Source: Fragilaria crotonensis
Lineage: Eukaryota; Bacillariophyta; Fragilariophyceae; Fragilariales; Fragilariaceae
NCBI GenBank assembly: GCA_022925895.1
Contig: JAKSYS010000022.1
Coordinates: 124,001-188,000, forward strand
DNA length: 64,000 nt
Reading direction: 5' to 3'
Below, piece by piece: positions 12,060 to 24,125 of this stretch; position 1 is the stretch's first letter, and each line of letters begins with the position of its first letter. Position numbers and translations under genes: made by a program. Below the pieces are notes generated by a model. The model ran no database searches. It saw only the letters and a program-made list of their open reading frames with translations, and was not told where the DNA came from.

Positions 12060-13400
12060 TCAGGGGGGTGCCTCCTCCTGAGTCGCGACAACGGCAACGC
12101 TGCGAGCGTCAGACTTGTCCTTCTTCTCCTTCTTCTTTGCTTCCTCACGGAGCTGCTTGACTTTCGCCTTCTCAAAAGGCTTCAATTTGTTGTAGTCTTT
12201 GGCCGAGTATTGGCCAGAATGAATTGCAATGCCACTTGGTGTCTTGTCATCATCATTGGACTTCGACTTGTCTTTCTTGTGCTTAGCCTTCTTCTTGTCC
12301 TTTTCGACTCCAACCTTAGAGATCTCACGAACATCAGAAGGTGACTTGGTCCTGGTCTTGGTATTTTCCACAATCGTCTTGAAATACTGCTGGCACACTT
12401 CAAAGTTGGTCAACTTTAGTTCATCGCCCATGCAACCTTGAATGGCGGTCTCCAACTTTGGGTCACGTATCCCAGCCAGAAAATCTGTAACCTTCTTGGT
12501 TTCAGCAACTGGCTCTTCCAAAAACAACAATTCATTGTGAGCCTGTTGAAGACGTGCAACATACTGATCAAATGAGAACTTGCCCTTGCCAGTGTAGGTA
12601 GCTGTTGCGAGCATGTTATATGCCTTAGCTTTCCTAGTGGCAATAGCAGACTTGCCCTCTGCCTGCGACTTCAAAGCCTTGAAAGCTGCACGACCATCGC
12701 GCTTCTTGTTAAATGTCTGAAGGAATGGCCATCCCTGTCCCTCCATCACAAAGGGCTTAAGGATGTCAAACACACGCTTGTTGTCACGAGAAAAGGTTTC
12801 ACCCTCGAGGACGGAAGTGGCGATCAAGTCATCATCGACTGAATCCCAATTATTGCGCGCAAGATCATCTGGCGCCGCCTCATCATTGTCCCGGATGACA
12901 TAAACAAGCGGGGTCCCCGCCACGACACTCCTCTGCTGAGCAAGGTAAGTCATAAACAGTTCAATCCAAGTAGGCCATGCAGTCATTAACATTAACTTTG
13001 GCGGTTCCTTCGCATCGTCCCCATCCTTCTTTGCTCGAGCAATCTCCTCCAACTCAGTCAATCGATTGAGAAAGCGCGACGAGGTGCGTTCATCGAAAAG
13101 AGTGGGGTTTGGGGCATCGCCGCGAAGAAGGGAGTAATCTGCCCACGAACGTAGGGCCTTAAACTTCCTAACCGCAAGGTAAGGGAACGTTGGGGACGCG
13201 ACAGGATCATCGTCGTCATCGACATCAGCCGCCTTTGGCTTCCACCTGGAGAGGTGCTGAATCATAGTGTCAATCTCTGGAAAAGGTAAGGCAGTTAGAT
13301 CATTGATGGTACGAATACCTTGGTTTGCAATCAATTCCCGCGTGGGTATGTCAAAGCCCAAGCGGGTAAGGCAAGCAGTGAAGGATCTGGCATCAGCCAT
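12060..13400 (-). CDS. gag: E1 Gag (capsid-like) polyprotein, 446 codons
   Basis: Starts MADARSFTACLTRLGFD and resembles copia Gag: a helical N-terminal half, a central UBN2/retrotrans_gag-like region and a Lys-rich C-terminal tail (about residues 380-425). No CCHC knuckle is visible. It stops at TGA just after a six-C run (plus-strand G run 12063-12068). With five C's the frame would continue about 30 codons to TGA 11969-11971, which is in phase with pol. The E1 stop therefore looks like a one-base homopolymer gain. E2 encodes an almost identical N-terminal part. Role: forms the virus-like particle that packages element RNA. Confidence 0.9.
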   Translation of the reverse strand: MADARSFTACLTRLGFDIPTRELIANQGIRTINDLTALPFPEIDTMIQHLSRWKPKAADVDDDDDPVASPTFPYLAVRKFKALRSWADYSLLRGDAPNPTLFDERTSSRFLNRLTELEEIARAKKDGDDAKEPPKLMLMTAWPTWIELFMTYLAQQRSVVAGTPLVYVIRDNDEAAPDDLARNNWDSVDDDLIATSVLEGETFSRDNKRVFDILKPFVMEGQGWPFLQTFNKKRDGRAAFKALKSQAEGKSAIATRKAKAYNMLATATYTGKGKFSFDQYVARLQQAHNELLFLEEPVAETKKVTDFLAGIRDPKLETAIQGCMGDELKLTNFEVCQQYFKTIVENTKTRTKSPSDVREISKVGVEKDKKKAKHKKDKSKSNDDDKTPSGIAIHSGQYSAKDYNKLKPFEKAKVKQLREEAKKKEKKDKSDARSVAVVATQEEAPP

Positions 13401-13723
13401 GGTGACAAGTGAGACAGGAGGGTAGTTACCGGATTAACCGCGTGGTTTGCAAATTTGGCAAAATTGTGAGCCCCAGGCCCTCGGGTGCATGTACGTGTTC
13501 CTGGTACATTCCCTACGTAGGAATACTTTGCACGTACACGTCCAATCCTGTTTGCTGTGAGTCACACGGGTAGATTCACAAGAACTCCCTAAGTACTCCG
13601 TTGCCGCGGATGACGCATTCGTGACAAATGGCTGACATACGCGTCACGCATTGGTCACACGGATGAGAGTACTTAGGAGCCTCGCAGACCAAACGCACAA
13701 ACGGCCACGCGCATACGCAAAAA

Positions 13724-13815
13724 CAGTCGTGTCTGTGAAGGCATGCGTGCCCAACTTGAAGTAACAGTCGTGTCTGTGGAGGCATGCGTGCCCAACTTGA
13801 AGTAACAGTCGTGTC
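13724..13815 (-). repeat. 41-bp tandem repeat in E1 leader
   Basis: Units at 13724-13764 and 13765-13805 plus a partial third, each starting 'cagtcgtgtctgtg'. The same array is present in E2 at about 51181-51272, so it belongs to the element leader upstream of gag. Function unknown; packaging or dimerisation is only a guess. Confidence 0.9.
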
Positions 13816-14534
13816 TCGGACATCTATGACCCCATAACAATAGGTAACCAACCCGAACGAGTACTCACAACAGTCATTGTCGTGCTCGTGCGGTTCTCGT
13901 GTTCATATGCGTGGCCATCACACGTACGTCGTACGCTTCCATATGGTTTTCACGTTCATACGCGTGAGCATTACGCGTATGTCAATCGTGACTCATTCCG
14001 ATCAAAATTCTCGGTTGAAGGATACTTATAGCATCCATTCGTTACCAAGACTGTTAAATAACAAACACTGTTTGGAAAATGTCCAGTATAAGTCAATCTC
14101 GTAGAAATTGTACTAGACAGACAACCAAGATCCAATCCTGGCATGGATTGGTACCAAATAGTGTCGTGTTCACATAAACACCACTATACTAGTATCATGA
14201 CGTGCGCTACACCACCTTTACGGCGAAAGCGAAACAACGCCTCTTATGGTCGGTCTTTCCTCTCTTATGATGGCGCCAAATGGCGCTTCACATTGAACCC
14301 CCATCGGAGTTAGGTCTTTGCGTTCGGGAGACGTTCACCGACACGCCGACGGTAGCGTTACCGTCTTCGAGCCACGGCTGCAGGCCTGGGTCATTCGACC
14401 ACCACGACCACAGGACTATTATCGCAGAATCCGCGCTCCTTCTGCTGTTGAGGCTGATCAGGCCTCCTCATCAACCATTGACGAAAGCATTTAATGTCTA
14501 CAACATAGCTACATGCATGTTGGGTCTGATAAAC

Positions 14535-14789
14535 TCAGTTAATTCCCTCGCAAGAGCGGCGCATCCGCCATTGCCAGGGACGACTCTAAGACATGTAGTA
14601 ATCAACTAGTAGCAGCATGCAACTTGACTATTTACAAAAAGAGTGAGCTTAATCTAGACTTGTTCCCTCATGTCGCGGATGAAGTGTCCCATCCGCGCAT
14701 GCGTACGTGGCACGCGTCTCGCGTCAGCCCAAGATACTTCGGTCTGTCCCGGTGTCCGAATATCCCGCACTCATGGCAGAATTCATTCA
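14535..14789 (-). repeat. E1 5' LTR, 255 bp
   Basis: Identical to 7297-7551. The leader sequence inside it contains TATCAGA, reminiscent of a Met-tRNA primer site but with mismatches in the first bases. Confidence 0.95.
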
Positions 14790-14930
14790 ACACAACCAGA
14801 CTTTACCGATCTTGAGTCCATTTCAACTGGGCAACAAGGCCGCAGTACGGCATGGATTACTGCTGACAATGAAAGGTTAATTATACAGCACCCCAACAAT
14901 ACATTTGGTAGCTGGTACTGTTACAGATAA
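14790..14930 (+). pseudogene. Right part of the unknown frame split by E1
   Basis: Continues the 7205-7296 frame once E1 and one ACAC are removed, and ends at TAA 14928-14930. About 45 codons lie on this side. No domain recognised. Confidence 0.55.
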
Positions 14931-15548
14931 TACAAGCGCAAGCAGGAATGCTTGGGCTAACTTGCTTATCAACTAAGTTCGCAAACTTTTTTAAGGTTGC
15001 TTTTCCCATGGTTTCTATCTTATTAGAATATGTTTGGTGCATAAGCAGATTGAATGAGGTTTAATGACCTAGTCTACAATGAAAACTTTATTGGATGGCT
15101 GCAAGAGGCACTTGCACTTCTCAGTCCCATGATAGACATGCTTATAGTCAAGTATCAAGCTGACTATCTGATATCAGAAGTCTCTCCTGACACCTTTTCT
15201 TTTGGGCAGGCATACAATGAGTGGGAAAGGCAAGGTGTTATCTCAGAGTGTGAGTGTCATCAGTATGTGAAGTGTGGATGCACATCAAGATTTGAAGTTC
15301 TCTACGGCAATGCCCATGGATTGCCTATCTACTTGATCCACGTTTCCTGGGATTAGGGCTATCTATTGTTCTGAGAAGCCGCAGTGTTCTATCAAAAAAC
15401 ACTGTATGCTCGATTCCCCCATCTCCTCAAATGAAAATAAAATAGTACATTCCAGTACCAATACAAAACCAGCATACAGCAAGTACTCCTCGACGGACTG
15501 TCCAATACTCCAGTAGAAGGGAGTAGAGCGAAAATTCCGGAGCATCCA

Positions 15549-15579
15549 GATTACACTCAAACCCGATTTGAGTGTAATC
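15549..15579. repeat. Perfect 13-bp inverted repeat, 5-nt loop
   Basis: Arms GATTACACTCAAA (15549-15561) and its exact complement (15567-15579) flank CCCGA. Part of the arm recurs about 20 bp downstream. It could be a transposon end or a structured RNA; no gene is adjacent. Confidence 0.85.
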
Positions 15580-16129
15580 GGAGAGTATTTTGAGTGTGAT
15601 TTGGGTCATTCTTATGGGAATATGTCCACCATATCACCAAAAACTCTGGTTAATGCAAGAAAACGGCCAAACTCGGAGAAACCCTGCCAAAACGGTCACA
15701 AGTGTCGACGACATGGTTTGGCCGATGACATGCTGGTAGAGGAAAAAATGAATGGATGTCATACTATCGGATTACAATTCGGGAGACTATGTATGTCCCC
15801 TACCGGTAGTCGTGCCGGTCATCACCACCAGTAGCGTACGAGGGTACTTTCTTTTAAACATCCAGTATCGCCCTACATATTTTTATATTATCCCTAACCT
15901 TAATATCCGCGCTCCAGTAATCAGTGCGACACTGCACGACTGGAATCAAAACTCATGTCGATTCAAATCATCTTCATCTCGTTCCTCAAGTTTGAACATT
16001 GATTTTCAAATGACACTCAACGCCTCGTTTACGGAAAACCACGCAGCCGTACGCTGCTGACCCTCAGAGATGTGAGGAGTGTTTCTTGGAAGCACTCCTC
16101 ACTTCTCCCTCCTCTGTTTTCCTCCCTTC

Positions 16130-16133
16130 TCAC
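16130..16133. repeat. Target-site duplication TCAC (left of E3)
   Basis: Matches 31715-31718 beyond the right LTR, pairing LTRs that lie 15 kb apart. Confidence 0.8.
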
Positions 16134-16415
16134 TAAGTAAAATCTCTCGCAAGTGCGGCAAATCCGCCATTGCCAAAGACCGACTCTAAACAATATAGTA
16201 ATCATCTAGATGCGGCATACAGCTTGATTAATTACAAAAAGAGTGAGCTTATCAATCTAATCTCAGTCCTGACCCGGTTGGAGGGCTTCTCCCACCGGTC
16301 ATCCTAGCGAGATGTTCCCAGACATTCCAAGACTAACCAAGACCGGCATAAGTCCTAAGCTCGTCTGTCTTGTCTGTTTGTCCAAATATCCTGCACTCAT
16401 GGCAGAATCTATTCA
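16134..16415 (-). repeat. E3 3' LTR, 282 bp
   Basis: On the element strand it runs from TGAATAGATTCTGCC to GATTTTACTTA. It shares blocks with the E1/E2 LTR ('ctcatggcagaat', 'acaaaaagagtgagctta'). Confidence 0.9.
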
Positions 16416-18144
16416 GTCCCCTCGCACAAGGCGTCATAGACAACTAGTTCGATCCAGATTTGTCATGCAGAGGCCGGCCAACATCAGCTATTCTTGGTGG
16501 TTCCACGTGTCATCACCACGTGTACATCCACCCATTCGTTCAATCTGTGGTTCTGCATCATTGCATACATCCACATAACAGTGGCTTTGCGCTCATCGCA
16601 TACATCCACCTCGGGGATAAGAGGTTCCATTATCATTATGTCCTTCCACTCGCATCATGTCCCTTTTGGACAGTTTGCATGTCTGTGTCATGTCCCTTTT
16701 GGACACTTCACCAATGCACACATGAGAATACGACTCTCTTGGTCATGTTTTCCGGAAGGCACTTAATAAGTTCATCTGACAAGTCGGTTTCTCCGTCTTC
16801 CTTAGCAATTGACAACAAAAAACAGATGCTTGCAATCATTGCATTTGTCAGTCATCACAACCATTGTCACTGCAACCATTGCAGCCATGAATTGAAACCT
16901 GCTTCAAATGTCAGATCTCCTCAGGTTTGAGGCCACCAAGTAACAGTGCAACCCACATGGTTTGTGTCAACATAGCAGTTCCTCAAAACCAATTATTGCT
17001 CCTGACATCAGGTGCACCTGGCAGCGCAGCATTGCACATACCCAAGTTCAAAACCAACCCCTTCACATAACTAAACGCATGTCAAACTTGGAGCCACCCC
17101 GTCAAAGGAAATGCCCAACCATTGGTAAGGTGTCAGTCTGCAGAAGTGTGGAATTCAAAAGTCTCGACCAAGTTGTCCTCTTCTCGTCGGAACAAGGAAA
17201 CGCATCAACATTGCAGCGCCCACAAGGATAACAATTTGAACTGATTCATGAATCCAATGCAACAACAGATCAAACCTTACAATTGGTTGCGCACTTGCCA
17301 GCCAAATCCGGGTGATTTGGATTGAGTACACACTGTCAACCATTGCTTTCTCATTGGGGTCAACACGTTCTGCTGAAACATTTACCAATCTCCTCAAGTT
17401 CTCACTAAATTTCATTGCACCAGAACCACGCTTGGAGGACTGTGATATCCTTCTCACCTAGTTTTGGTTGACCTGCACCATTGAATGACCCGTCCTTGAC
17501 CTTGGATCCCAAGTAAGCATTGGCATCTGTTCACACATTCTTACCTCGAGAAAGTGAACTTGGAGCAAAATAATCCATCACAACTTGTGACTCTTATAGG
17601 ATGCAGTGAGATCATCCCACATAACATACGACATACATGCGGCATGTCCCCATTCGGCTTAACCATTGGTCTTGTCCACATGTCAGGATCCACTTCGTAA
17701 CGTTCAAAGCCTCCTGCACAATAACGTGGCTGCCATATGGGCCCAGCCTTGGGCATCACTCGGCGTCAGACCAAATAAGGGTACAAACCAAAATGTATCA
17801 CCCAATTACAACAACCTTGCAGTTGTGTAAATCCCTCCAACATTGGAGCATAAGAATGTGTCCCCTGCACATCAGGAGAACACTATGTCGCCTGCACATC
17901 GGGGACAGGACAAGTAAATTTACATTCAGTGTCACCAATGTGGACGCAATCCTTCTGCAGCCACGCGACAACAACATTCTGGTGCCCTCAAATTGACCAG
18001 ACTTGCCGTTCCTGTCAAGATCATCTTGACATCAAAGGTTATGCGGCGGCGACCAAAATGCTTTTGAAACTTTGGCATGACACCATTGTCAATAACCTCA
18101 AGCGCTGTTTGGATGCTCCAGCTCGATCACCTGCCTTCATATTG
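16416..18144 (-). pseudogene. pol: E3 decayed pol: RNase H and RT region
   Basis: Short blocks correspond in order to E1 about 7560-9340, for example 'ccaaaatactggcctt'-type RT sites, the 'acgtggctgccatatgg' block (17723 region), and the 'aataacctcaagcgctgttt' block near 18090 matching the codons just before RT. No long frame survives. Confidence 0.8.
18130..18144. repeat. 15-bp LINE target-site duplication, left copy
   Basis: CCTGCCTTCATATTG, repeated exactly at 26799-26813. It is E3 sequence, proving that the LINE inserted into E3. Confidence 0.95.
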
Positions 18145-18230
18145 AAAAAAAATGCAAAACAAATTATATAGGTTTCCCTTTAGTAGGAACTTTTCCAAGG
18201 TCGCACTCGGTACCCAACCTTGGCATCTCT

Positions 18231-21200
18231 CTAGATTTGAGAGGGCGGAGGATTTTGGGTTGTTGTATGTGAGTTGTCTGGTGGTCGACCGGGAAAAAAT
18301 TCCGTCATGCGCTGTTGTGCTGTGTTCGTGTGTGTGGTTCTTGTGTCTCCGTTTGCTGGTTTGCGCTGCATTCGTTGTGTCCTTGGAGTGTTGATTAAAG
18401 CCTGCGTCGAGGGGAGAGGTGTCATGTATCGTGTTACCAGTTGTTGGTTTTGGCCGTCTTTGAGATATGCAGCCCGTGCCGTTTTGACGCGTTTGAGCCA
18501 ACGTCGGCGAACCGAGGGCCGGCTTTTTAAGTAGTTTGTTGAGGGTGATGTTGCGGCAGTAGTGTTGATCGGAGGTCGGGACGAGGTTTGGGTTGGAATG
18601 GTAGTGTCTGAGCTCTGCGGATTCCATGGAGTAGATGGTTTGGTCTTTGTCGTCTTGATGCTGGTGGAGTATTTCGTTGCGTCCGAGCCAGAGGTCGCGT
18701 ACCATAAGAGTTGTGGCTCCAAGAGCCACTTGCGTTCTGCTGCGTCCTGCCGATAAATTTATCTGTCCTACCTTTGGGGTGTCCATGGAGGCCAGGAGCA
18801 GCCACTTCTTTGATGTGTATCCCAGAAGGAGGTGGTGCCAGCCGATAAGCGTTTGTTCCTCGATTGCCTCGTGTAGAGTTTCGTAGAGGTGGTCGGGAAA
18901 TTTCTCGTTGTGGAATTGGATCGGTTGACCAGGGCGTTGGAGATATTGTTCTAGACAGGAGGCGAACGCTGGGCGGCTTGGATGTTCGTCCTTGAGAATG
19001 GTTTTGACCATGAGTTTGATGCTCTTCTCGCGATTTGGATTTTTGTGACAGTGCAAGAAATGATGAATGTTCTCTTCTTATTCTTTGCACAGAGGACAAA
19101 GTTTCAAATGAGGGTCTTTGATGGGCGATCGTTGATACAGTCGGTCTCCACGAGGGGAAGTTGGTTGTGTACGAACTTCAGATGTGCGGGTTGGTGATTT
19201 AGTGGGATTGCCTTGAGGTTCCTCCCTAACGCTGTCATATCGATTGTGTCCCATACCTTGGCGGGCCATTTGTGTCTGGTTTGTGTGTATTGTCGCAGGT
19301 AGCCCCCGTTGATGTGATATCGGAGGTGTTCGTCGAGATTCCCATGGAACCGTGTTTGAAGGATTGAGATGCTGATCTGTGTCGATGGTAGATGTTCAAT
19401 CATTCTCCGTGGCTTTGCCTTTTTGTTTTTGTTGTGGCATTGAGTGGCTAGATCGTCCACGTCTACGTTCAGTCTTGCGTCTGGAGTCAGCTTATCATAT
19501 GACGTTCCTCCGTCTTGGTGGCTTTTGATCCACTGCGTTTTCATTGGTCGTCGGAGTTCTCGGAAGAGGTCCTTTATGGTGGAAAGATAGTCGCTGTTGT
19601 CCGGCTGTTTTGTCGGGGAATGATCTTTCTGGGTTACAAACGTGACTCTGTTGATGGCGACTTTACTATCGGCAAGCCAGCGAAATTTGCACCGGTGTCT
19701 CATGCCCCAGTGTCTTGCCAGTATCGTCACGAGGAGCAGTGGCGCCGTGAAGCCTCCCAGTTTGCTTCTTGTGGAACTCCCGATCTCAATTGGGCCGTCC
19801 ACTGGTCCATACCCTTGGAAGAGTGCAATATTTGTTTTCGTTGTTATTTTCCACCCAAACGTTCCAGCTTCTTCGCGAAGGCTCCCGTCAGACGCAATGG
19901 TGAGCCGCTTTCGTGACCGGAACGCGCGCCACACTTCAACGTCTGTCACCAGTTGGTTGTATTCGTACAGTAGTCGTCGATGCCAGAAGGAGAGAGATTC
20001 GATATGTCGTTGGAGCGTCGAGTGGTGACTGTTTTCTGCTGGTGGTGTCGGTTTGGTTAACTGTCCCAGCGATTGTTTCCATTTGTTGGAGTATCGCAGG
20101 AAATTTGATGCTATGTATCGTCGCCATAACCGCTTTTGCGAGGGTGATGGGGATGCCTGTCGTGGCCATGTTTTCATGCGTATGGTTTGGTTGGGCTGTC
20201 TGTCACCCTGGAGATGATGTGTGCATGCTGATTGCCCATCGGGTAGGGACATATCCGAGAGAGTGATAATCTGGAGGTACATGCGGACAAGATTTATGTC
20301 ACATTTTTGTTGCGTGGTGTACCGAGTCAGCGCTTCGGCATCCATAATGCAGCGATCATTGGTTCCCCTGAGTTGTATCTTTAGTGTGTCTGTTAGGAGA
20401 TGGTGGTGTTGTGTTGAAACAGAAATTGCCTGATGGACGTGATCCAGGTTGCCGTTAGATACGAGATGGAATCGCTGGGTGCTCAAGGATTGGCTCAAGG
20501 ATTCCGGACTCAATCTGTGAGTATTTGACATTCATTATCATCAGCTTCCCCGCTTCGGTGTTCGAGTATATTGCGTTTCGCATGTACGTGAGCGTCGAGA
20601 TTCCGAGTTCGGTGCGAAGATCGATGAGCCCAAGTCCTCCTAGTTCCACTGGCCCGTATCGGATTTCGGTTGGAAGTGTTGACGGATATCCTAGCTTTTG
20701 CAGCATTGACTTGACCACCTTGGTCTGAACATGTCCGAGCTCCTCTTCATCGATGGCAAGACACGGTAGGACGTATCTCATCGCTGGAGCATACATTGTT
20801 TGGTGGAAAGTTTTTATATCTCTGGGTGTAAGCTTTGGGGATCGCAGTTTAATGGCGAATCCGTCGGCTTTTGTCTTGAGAACGGTGAGTTGTTCGGAAA
20901 AGTTTCCATCCGGGGCGAGGTACACTCCAAGGATCCGGCTTGCTTTGCTGAGAGGAAGGCGCTTGATGATGGTTTGATCTGTTGTGTTTCCTTGTGTTGT
21001 CAGAGTGAGTGGTTGGTCTTCGTCTTCGATCCGTCGTAGAATTGGTCTTCCTTTCTTCCAGTCCCAGTACATGGTATACCAGGAGCATTTTGAAAGATTG
21101 AGAGCACCGCCTGAATAAAACAATATATTTTCCCAGGTTTGGGCGATGTGATTGAGTTTGGCGATCATTGTTTCCAGCGTGATCAGTCCTGGATCCGTAA

Positions 21201-24123
21201 ACCCAAGGGAGGTATCGTCGACGAACGCATCAATGAGCCTGGCGTGGCGTTGAGATGAATCGGGAGATTGGAAAGACATACGTTCCGGGATCAGTCGATC
21301 GAGAGTATTCATCAGCACCACCACTAGGGTGAGCCACACTGATGGTGACGCTCCGCTTCCTTGGCCGGTTCCGAAAAGTGGTTCAAAGGTGGATCCGTGG
21401 TAATTGCTTTCAGAAATGCCGTGAACTGTCTTGACGGTATATTTCATGAGTTTCAAGCTGTCCGCGTGAGTCTGGACCGCTGTTTCGGGCATGCCGCATC
21501 GACAAGCGGCCAACATTCCAAGAGCGACTATAATCCGATCGTAGCATGCGCTCGCGTCGTTGTCGAATCGGGCAAGGTTGTGCTTAAGGATGCGACAGAG
21601 ATCTGTCGTCAGTTGTTTCAACATGATTGGGTCGATTGCTTTCTTGCGCGGGGTTGACCCATGTTGTCCATCGTTGAGAAGATTTAGAGATACCGCCCTT
21701 TTTACCAGTCGGGATCCCCAGATCAGTTTTAGAAAGAGGTTGAAATCCGCTTCAAAGAGATGTATGATTCGCAGGCGTGTGAGCGTTGGTCGACCAGGAT
21801 CTTTTTCAATGAGAATGTTCACCGCATTGCACCATCTCCTGAGGGTTAATCCGCTCTGTACCGTTACGTGCAGGAATTGTGTCAGGCAGGTAAGAAGAGT
21901 GCTCTCTTTGATGATGGCTTTGTAATGTCCCAAATGACGTCCCGAAGGTGATGTAGAGGTTGTTTCTTTCCACTTGGTGAATCCATATCTGACGTCATCT
22001 TCCTTGATGTCTGTCGGGATGGCGGGTTTCTTCTTTACGATGTCCGGGATGGCGAATGATGTTAGGAATTCTCGGAGTGTTTCATCCTGTCCATACCATT
22101 GTGGTGGAATGGTTCCAGCCAGTAGGTCCTTCGACTCAGCTGATAGACTGTCGAAGGAGAGCCCTGTGTGTATGATTCCGGATCCACATGGAGATGCTGC
22201 CGCTGCTCTGAAGGAGTTCCTGTTGTATCGGAGTAGGTTGTGTTCGATTGTCTCTTTGTCCAGCACTGTGTCCCAGATGATGTCATCTGGATCCATGGTT
22301 GCGAGCGCTTGTTGAAAATCTATTGGATACTCTGACTGGTCTTTGTGGCGCGGAATCATTAGCTTCTGGAGTCCTCCCGATGCGGTTGGTTTGACCACGC
22401 TGCGGATGTTGTGATACATAAGTCGGCAGTTCTCCGACCGGATGGTGTTTCGTACGGCTGCTGCTTTCTTTGCTGAGGCTGTTGTTGTCGAAGGGTTCTT
22501 GTCGGCTTCGTATGTTGCCAGGAGATCGTTGTAACTGCTGAAACGTAGTTCCACGGATGCCTTTTGGCGCTGTCGCAGGACGGTGGCAGCTTCGTTGAGG
22601 TGGGTGGTCACCTGTGCTAACGAGAGAGCAACGTGTCGGAGAGGAAGTACGAATTTGGTGTTGAATTGTTGCACCTGTTGCTCTATGCGATCAAATGTGT
22701 CTGTGTACTCCTCCTGATATTTTTCCTCGCGATAGCGCATTCTCCAGTATTTGTATATGAGACCTGCGTCTCGGAGTGCTGGTGACCAGGAATAAGGCTT
22801 CCGGGGTTTTGAGATTATTCCTTCGGCGTGAGCCATTGCGCGGCCCTGGTCGCAGTCCCATTTTTCCAAGCGCTTCTTTATCTGAGAACGTGACATTGTT
22901 GTGTGTGTATCGAACAGCTTCTTCATTCTCGCGACCATGTTGTGTTCCTCGTAATACTGGAGCATGGCTTTGTGATAGGCTTCAACCAGTTCCGGGTTGC
23001 CTGATTTAAGTGACCGTGTATGTGGTTGTTCGATGAATTGTTTTGAGATTGGTTGTCCCAAGATGTCATTTGGATCGATGTCGACGAATAGTCCGCGATG
23101 ATCCGACTGTGGTCCATCCAGATATGATAGAGAGCCAGAGCTCTTGACGTGCTTTATCAATTGTGAACATCCGAACATATGGTCGATGCGTCTGTCCTCG
23201 GAACCGATGTATGTTGACGGGGCTGGAGTGGCTTGGTGTAGATCGTGAAGGTCACATTCGCTTTGGAGCCGTTGTAAGTCAATATCATCGTGGAGTTGGG
23301 CGTTGGAATCCATCATCAGGAGGATTGTATGACCTGATTGTTGTAGTAGCGTTATTGCCCCGATGAGATCTTGGATTATGATTTTCCGTGGTCGTGGAGA
23401 TACGAGTTGTTGGGATTGACGAAGGTGTTCGTATTCTCTGCTGAATGCACTACCGACCGGCGAGGTCCCGATTGATCCGGAACAGACTCGATATGCGGTA
23501 ATGATGGAGAAGAATGTGTTTGCCTTTCCTCTAAGGGTGTGACCGCTCCAACGTCCCAATCCTGTCGGGTCAGTGATATTTTCTCCGTGCGACATCGGTA
23601 CTAGATGTCCTGTTGTCATCGTGAGGGAGCCCCCAGATTGAAAAGTTTCTTTTTCCGGTACCGGATCTGTTGTTGCGTCCGGGTATCCATATGAGATTTT
23701 TGCGTTGCCATAGTGTTTTCTCGCGCGTGAGGCGAACATATCGCGGAGATGTTGATGTTGCCATGCTGTGTTGGTTTCAGCCATTCCGATGATGTCAGCT
23801 CCGATCGCCTGCAGGCTCGTCATGTAGTAGTCGTAGTCCTCTCCGGTGTAACTGTGGGTAAGACCTTTCACGTTTTGAAAGAAAATTCTTATGTCTTTTT
23901 CATCCCGGACCATGTAGGGATCTCCATACGATCTGTGGATGTCAATGTTGGTCGCTTTCCGGTTGTGTTGCCGCCCTGGTCTTAAATGTGGGATGGTGTC
24001 AGATGTGGTACGATTTGTTATATTGTTTGTAGTCATGGTGGTTGTGTTGGTATTGCAAGTGTTATCGTTTGTTATAGTTACTTCGGGTAGTGCTTCGATG
24101 CGTGATATTGTGTTCCAAGGCAT
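18231..24123 (-). pseudogene. LINE ORF2: APE endonuclease-RT-RNase H-zinc finger, frameshifted
   Basis: ATG 24123 opens a 1222-codon frame (to 20455) with endonuclease motifs FFQNVKG (about residue 80), MAETN, MMDSNAQ (about 270), RRIDHMF and SDHRG (about 338), then RT with GTGQGSGASP and FVDD (about residue 966, 21217-21231). The frame then shifts near 20480 into 20440-19104, carrying RNase H (ASDGSL at about 19890, LADSK, KSHQD near 19520). It shifts again near 19120 to a CPLC...HHFLHC zinc motif with a TAA at about 19076, and once more near 18540 where an A run looks one base too long, ending at TAG near 18231. Defective as written. In intact copies this protein nicks target DNA and primes reverse transcription. 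Confidence 0.92.
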
Positions 24124-24125
24124 TA
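24121..24125 (-). promoter_or_regulatory. TAATG stop-start overlap between LINE ORF1 and ORF2
   Basis: The plus strand reads CATTA; on the element strand this is TAATG. The last A of the ORF1 stop is the first base of the ORF2 ATG. The same UAAUG junction supports translational coupling in the insect LINE SART1 (established knowledge), so reinitiation is a likely way to make ORF2 protein here. Confidence 0.85.

Larger units (their letters stand above)
7297..14789 (-). mobile_element. Copia E1: full-length Ty1/copia retrotransposon, 7.49 kb
   Basis: The element reads on the minus strand: 5' LTR 14535-14789, leader with 41-bp repeats, gag 12060-13400, pol about 11932-7739, 3' LTR 7297-7551. 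Domain order is Gag, protease (DSHADT), integrase, RT (YVDD), RNase H, the copia order. The LTRs are identical over 255 bp, implying recent insertion. Nevertheless pol has at least five small indels relative to E2 (50201-57708), to which it is otherwise nearly identical. Target duplication is ACAC. Confidence 0.95.
14931..16133. other. Intergenic; possible 100-codon ORF
   Basis: A plus-strand frame at 15054-15356 (100 codons) has a Cys cluster (CECHQYVKCGC) and mixed composition. It may be another exon or fragment of the gene split by E1, but no domain is recognisable. The rest, apart from the hairpin at 15549, shows nothing. Confidence 0.35.

Noticed and set aside
13576-13851. 91-codon frame in the copia leader, present in E1 and E2
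   Set aside because: It spans the 41-bp repeat and is shared only because the copies are nearly identical. Composition is not protein-like and there is no homologous frame in E3.
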